Assembly (NCBI GenBank): GCA_902399975.1
Contig: CABOHA010000001.1
Coordinates: 583,397-647,396 of the forward strand
Direction: 5' to 3'
Length of the DNA: 64,000 nt
From: Coriobacteriaceae bacterium
GTDB lineage: Bacteria; Actinomycetota; Coriobacteriia; Coriobacteriales; Coriobacteriaceae
Shown here: piece by piece, positions 61,756 to 64,000 of the stretch
How positions within the stretch are numbered: position 1 is the stretch's first letter
Layout of the letters: each line of letters begins with the position of its first letter
Program-made: the position numbers and the translations under genes
The notes under the pieces: model-generated
What the model saw: only the letters and a program-made list of their open reading frames with translations
The model's database searches: none
Told to the model about the DNA's origin: nothing

Positions 61756-62616
61756 CTAGTGGATGGGCTGGTAGCGGGGGCAGTAGCTGATGGCGATGGC
61801 ATCGACGCCTACGTGGGTGGCGATGGTGCAGCCGATGGGGCCAGTGCCGGCGTCTACGTAGTCCTGGCCCGCGAGCGCCTCGTTGACAAGTTCCTGCTCC
61901 TCGGCGGCGCCGGTCGTGAGCACGCGCACGCTTGAGCCCGGGTGCTCGTCCAAAAACGCGAGGCAATCTGCCATGGTGTTGGCGACGATGCGCTTGGCGC
62001 CGCGGCCCTTTTTGATTGCCTTGATCTCGCCCGATTTCCACTCCGGCGAAACGGCCAGGCGAATGTTGAGCATCTGCGTCAGCTGGCCGGCGAGCTTGGG
62101 GGCGCGGCCGTTTTTGACCAGGTTCTCGAGCGTGCGGGGAATCAGCAGCAGGTGGGCGTCGGGCAGCGTCGCGCGGATCTGCGCCTCGGTCTCGTCCAAG
62201 CTGCGGCCGTCCTCGCGCATGGCAAGCGCGTACTCCACCAGCAGGCCCTCGGCGCCCGAGCCGGTGCGCGAATCGATGCAGCGCACGTCGAGCTCGTGGG
62301 TCTCGGCGACCAGGCATGCGTTGGAATAGCAGGCGGACCACTCGCTGCACAGCGAGATAAAGATCGCGCTGTCGTGGCCATCGGCGCGTACGCGGTCAAA
62401 CAGCGCCTTGAACTCGCCGGCGCTCGGCTGCGAGGTGTGCGGCAGCTGCTCGGAGCCGGCCATGCGGGCGACGTATTCCTCGGCGGTAATCTGCACCTGG
62501 TCGAGCAGGTCCTCGCCCTCGATAATCACATGCAGCGGAATCACGTAAATGCCGAGCTCTTGGGCACGGGCGGGGGAGATGTCCGATGTGGAGTCGGTTA
62601 TGATGGCAAAAGACAT
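61756..62616 (-). CDS. DegV family fatty-acid-binding protein 2
   Basis: 286 residues. IITDSTSDISP near the start, LPHTSQPSAGEFKALF, and the final PIGCTIATHVGVDAIAISYC are the family marks. Start 62616 has AAAGGTG seven bases upstream; the upstream open frame is not coding. Paralogue of the 46787 protein. Confidence 0.92.
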   Translation of the reverse strand: MSFAIITDSTSDISPARAQELGIYVIPLHVIIEGEDLLDQVQITAEEYVARMAGSEQLPHTSQPSAGEFKALFDRVRADGHDSAIFISLCSEWSACYSNACLVAETHELDVRCIDSRTGSGAEGLLVEYALAMREDGRSLDETEAQIRATLPDAHLLLIPRTLENLVKNGRAPKLAGQLTQMLNIRLAVSPEWKSGEIKAIKKGRGAKRIVANTMADCLAFLDEHPGSSVRVLTTGAAEEQELVNEALAGQDYVDAGTGPIGCTIATHVGVDAIAISYCPRYQPIH

Positions 62617-62772
62617 AATTGCACCTTTCGTTGGGGCGCGGCAGCGCCGCCTTCTGAAAGCAAAGTGCGACAAGTATAGTGGAGTTGCTCTACATTGCTA
62701 GGTTCAATTGTTGAATAGTCAACAGTTTGAAGCGGTGATGTGGAAATCATCAACTGGGGAAGAAGGGTGCCG

Positions 62773-63435
62773 ATGGCGGCATTGCAACTTTGCGAGCGGC
62801 CGGTTGTGCTGTTCGATTTTGACGGCACGGTGGCCGATACGGGTCGGGCAGTGATGACCTCGACGCGCAAGACGCTGGCTGCGCGCGGGTTTTCGGAGAC
62901 GCAGACGGGTGATCTGCGCCGCATGATCGGGCCGCCCCTGTGGAAGAGCTTTCACGACTTTTACGGCTTTTCCCGCGAGGAGTCGCTTGTGGTGGCCGAT
63001 GAGTACCGCGCCTTTTTTGATGAACTGGGACCGGAGGAGTATCCCGTGTTCAATGGGGTCCCCGAGCTGCTGGATGGGTTGGTCGCCCAAGGCAAACGTA
63101 TGGCCGTGGCGACGTCGCGCATGGAGGCCAAGTGCATCGACATGGTGCATGAGCTCGGGCTCTCTCAGTTTGAGGCGGTGATTGGCATGAATCCGCCGCA
63201 GGGACGCGAGACCAAGGCCGATTCGGTCCGCGATGCCCTGGCGGCGCTCGGCGCGACGGCCGACGATGCCGTGATGATCGGCGATCGCTTTAACGATGTG
63301 GAGGGCGCGCACGCAATGGGCGTGCCGTGCATCGGCATCTATTCGGGCGCGGCGGCGCCGGGCGAGCACGAGGCGGCGGGTGCCGATGCGGTGGTGCACT
63401 CGGTGGCCGAGCTTGCTAAACTTTTCGCTATCTAA
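62773..63435 (+). CDS. HAD-family phosphatase, phosphoglycolate-phosphatase-like
   Basis: 220 residues. Motif I FDFDGTVADT near residue 17, motif II VATSRMEAK, motif III TKADSV and motif IV MIGDRFNDVEGA are all present, with a helical cap (about 30-90). Start 62773 has AAGGG upstream. Substrate not decided. Confidence 0.87.
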   Translation: MAALQLCERPVVLFDFDGTVADTGRAVMTSTRKTLAARGFSETQTGDLRRMIGPPLWKSFHDFYGFSREESLVVADEYRAFFDELGPEEYPVFNGVPELLDGLVAQGKRMAVATSRMEAKCIDMVHELGLSQFEAVIGMNPPQGRETKADSVRDALAALGATADDAVMIGDRFNDVEGAHAMGVPCIGIYSGAAAPGEHEAAGADAVVHSVAELAKLFAI

Positions 63436-63489
63436 TGACGTAATGTGAGGGGCGAGCGCGCTCGCCGCTCATTGGTAAGGAGGTCGTCC

Positions 63490-64000
63490 ATGAATCAGGT
63501 GGAGCAGAGCGTCGCCGAGTATGTCGACGAGGTCTGGGAAGATGTCGTCGCCGATATCGAGCAGCTGGTGAGCTATCCGTCCGTGGCAGTTTCTGCCGAT
63601 GCAGAGCCCGGCGCGCCGTTTGGCCGCCCGGTCCGTGACGCGCTCGACTGTGCGCTCGGCATCGCGCAGAAGCTCGGCTATCAGACGAGCGACGACGAGG
63701 GCTATGTGGGCATTGCCGATATTCCTGGCCGCGGCGACAAGCAGCTCGCGACCATCTGCCACGTGGACGTGGTGCCCGCCGGCCCGGGCTGGAACACCGA
63801 CCCGTTTGCGATGGAGCGTCGCGAGGGCTGGCTGCTCGGCCGCGGCGTTATCGACGACAAGGGTCCGGCGGTGCTGTCGCTCTACGCCGGCGCCTATCTG
63901 CTCAAGCACGGCATTGTTCCGCGCTACACCTTCCGCGCACTGCTGGGCTGCGATGAGGAAGTGGGCATGTCCGACGTTCACCATTATCTGGAGAACCACG
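63490..64000 (+). CDS. M20 family dipeptidase (PepV-like), 3' end cut by the window
   Basis: First 170 residues. It reads MNQVEQSVAEYVDEVWEDVV, then the metal site ATICHVDVVPAGPGWNTDPF and GRGVIDDKGPAVLSLYAG with its Asp, and the catalytic region LLGCDEEVGM. Ribosome site AAGGAGG before ATG 63490. The rest lies beyond the window edge. Confidence 0.88.
   Translation, partial: MNQVEQSVAEYVDEVWEDVVADIEQLVSYPSVAVSADAEPGAPFGRPVRDALDCALGIAQKLGYQTSDDEGYVGIADIPGRGDKQLATICHVDVVPAGPGWNTDPFAMERREGWLLGRGVIDDKGPAVLSLYAGAYLLKHGIVPRYTFRALLGCDEEVGMSDVHHYLENH

Overview
The window looks like a chromosomal segment of a high-GC Gram-positive gut anaerobe of the Coriobacteriia, most likely Collinsella or a close relative. 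This rests on codon use, a desulfoferrodoxin, a class III fructose-bisphosphatase, a queH/queA/tgt queuosine set, a formate/folate C1 set (fhs, fchA, folD) and large cell-surface proteins with DUF4430 domains. No gene fixes the species, so this is an inference. I saw no rRNA, tRNA or CRISPR array.

Layout. 1-12.4 kb is host core: the C-terminal part of an SNF2 helicase, desulfoferrodoxin, a NAD-synthetase-like protein with both active sites degenerate, ruvC-ruvA-ruvB, fhs, a disordered membrane protein and a cation diffusion facilitator. 12,447-27,378 is a lower-GC, Firmicutes-like integrative mobilizable element inserted inside a host zinc-ribbon gene. It has near-matching terminal inverted repeats, a duplicated GC dinucleotide at the junctions, a large serine recombinase, a MobV-type relaxase, a two-part primase, two genes of unknown function, a sigma-like gene and a BceAB-BceRS-type peptide-antibiotic export and sensing module. 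The host gene rejoins exactly in frame when the element is removed. 27.4-33 kb is accessory: the host-gene tail, a frame-broken SHOCT-domain gene, an ADP-ribosylglycohydrolase, HicAB toxin-antitoxin and two paralogous lipoproteins. 33-38.5 kb carries fchA-folD, a C69 dipeptidase, and a small acidic protein next to a UbiB/AarF kinase. 38.6-43.3 kb is a cobalamin riboswitch followed by a 1,140-residue surface protein (three DUF4430 domains, a beta-propeller, an InlB-type repeat, a C-terminal membrane anchor) and a second anchored DUF4430 protein. 43.4-64 kb holds two GtrA-like proteins, Fbp, two DegV proteins, a TIM-barrel protein, an RNA m5C methyltransferase, a MetRS-like protein with an altered KMSKS loop, queH, queA, an SDR, tgt, a LOG protein, RelBE, a HAD phosphatase and the start of an M20 dipeptidase.

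Two signals stand out. First, the cobalamin riboswitch controls surface proteins whose DUF4430 domains belong to the transcobalamin/intrinsic-factor C-terminal fold, which suggests a Gram-positive corrinoid capture system. Second, three copies of a roughly 150-nt intergenic element lie directly after stop codons (4592, 55198, 58391). They keep the same secondary structure with largely different helix sequences, so they look like a structured RNA or hairpin element not tied to any family I know. Two of them are followed by REP-like hairpins.
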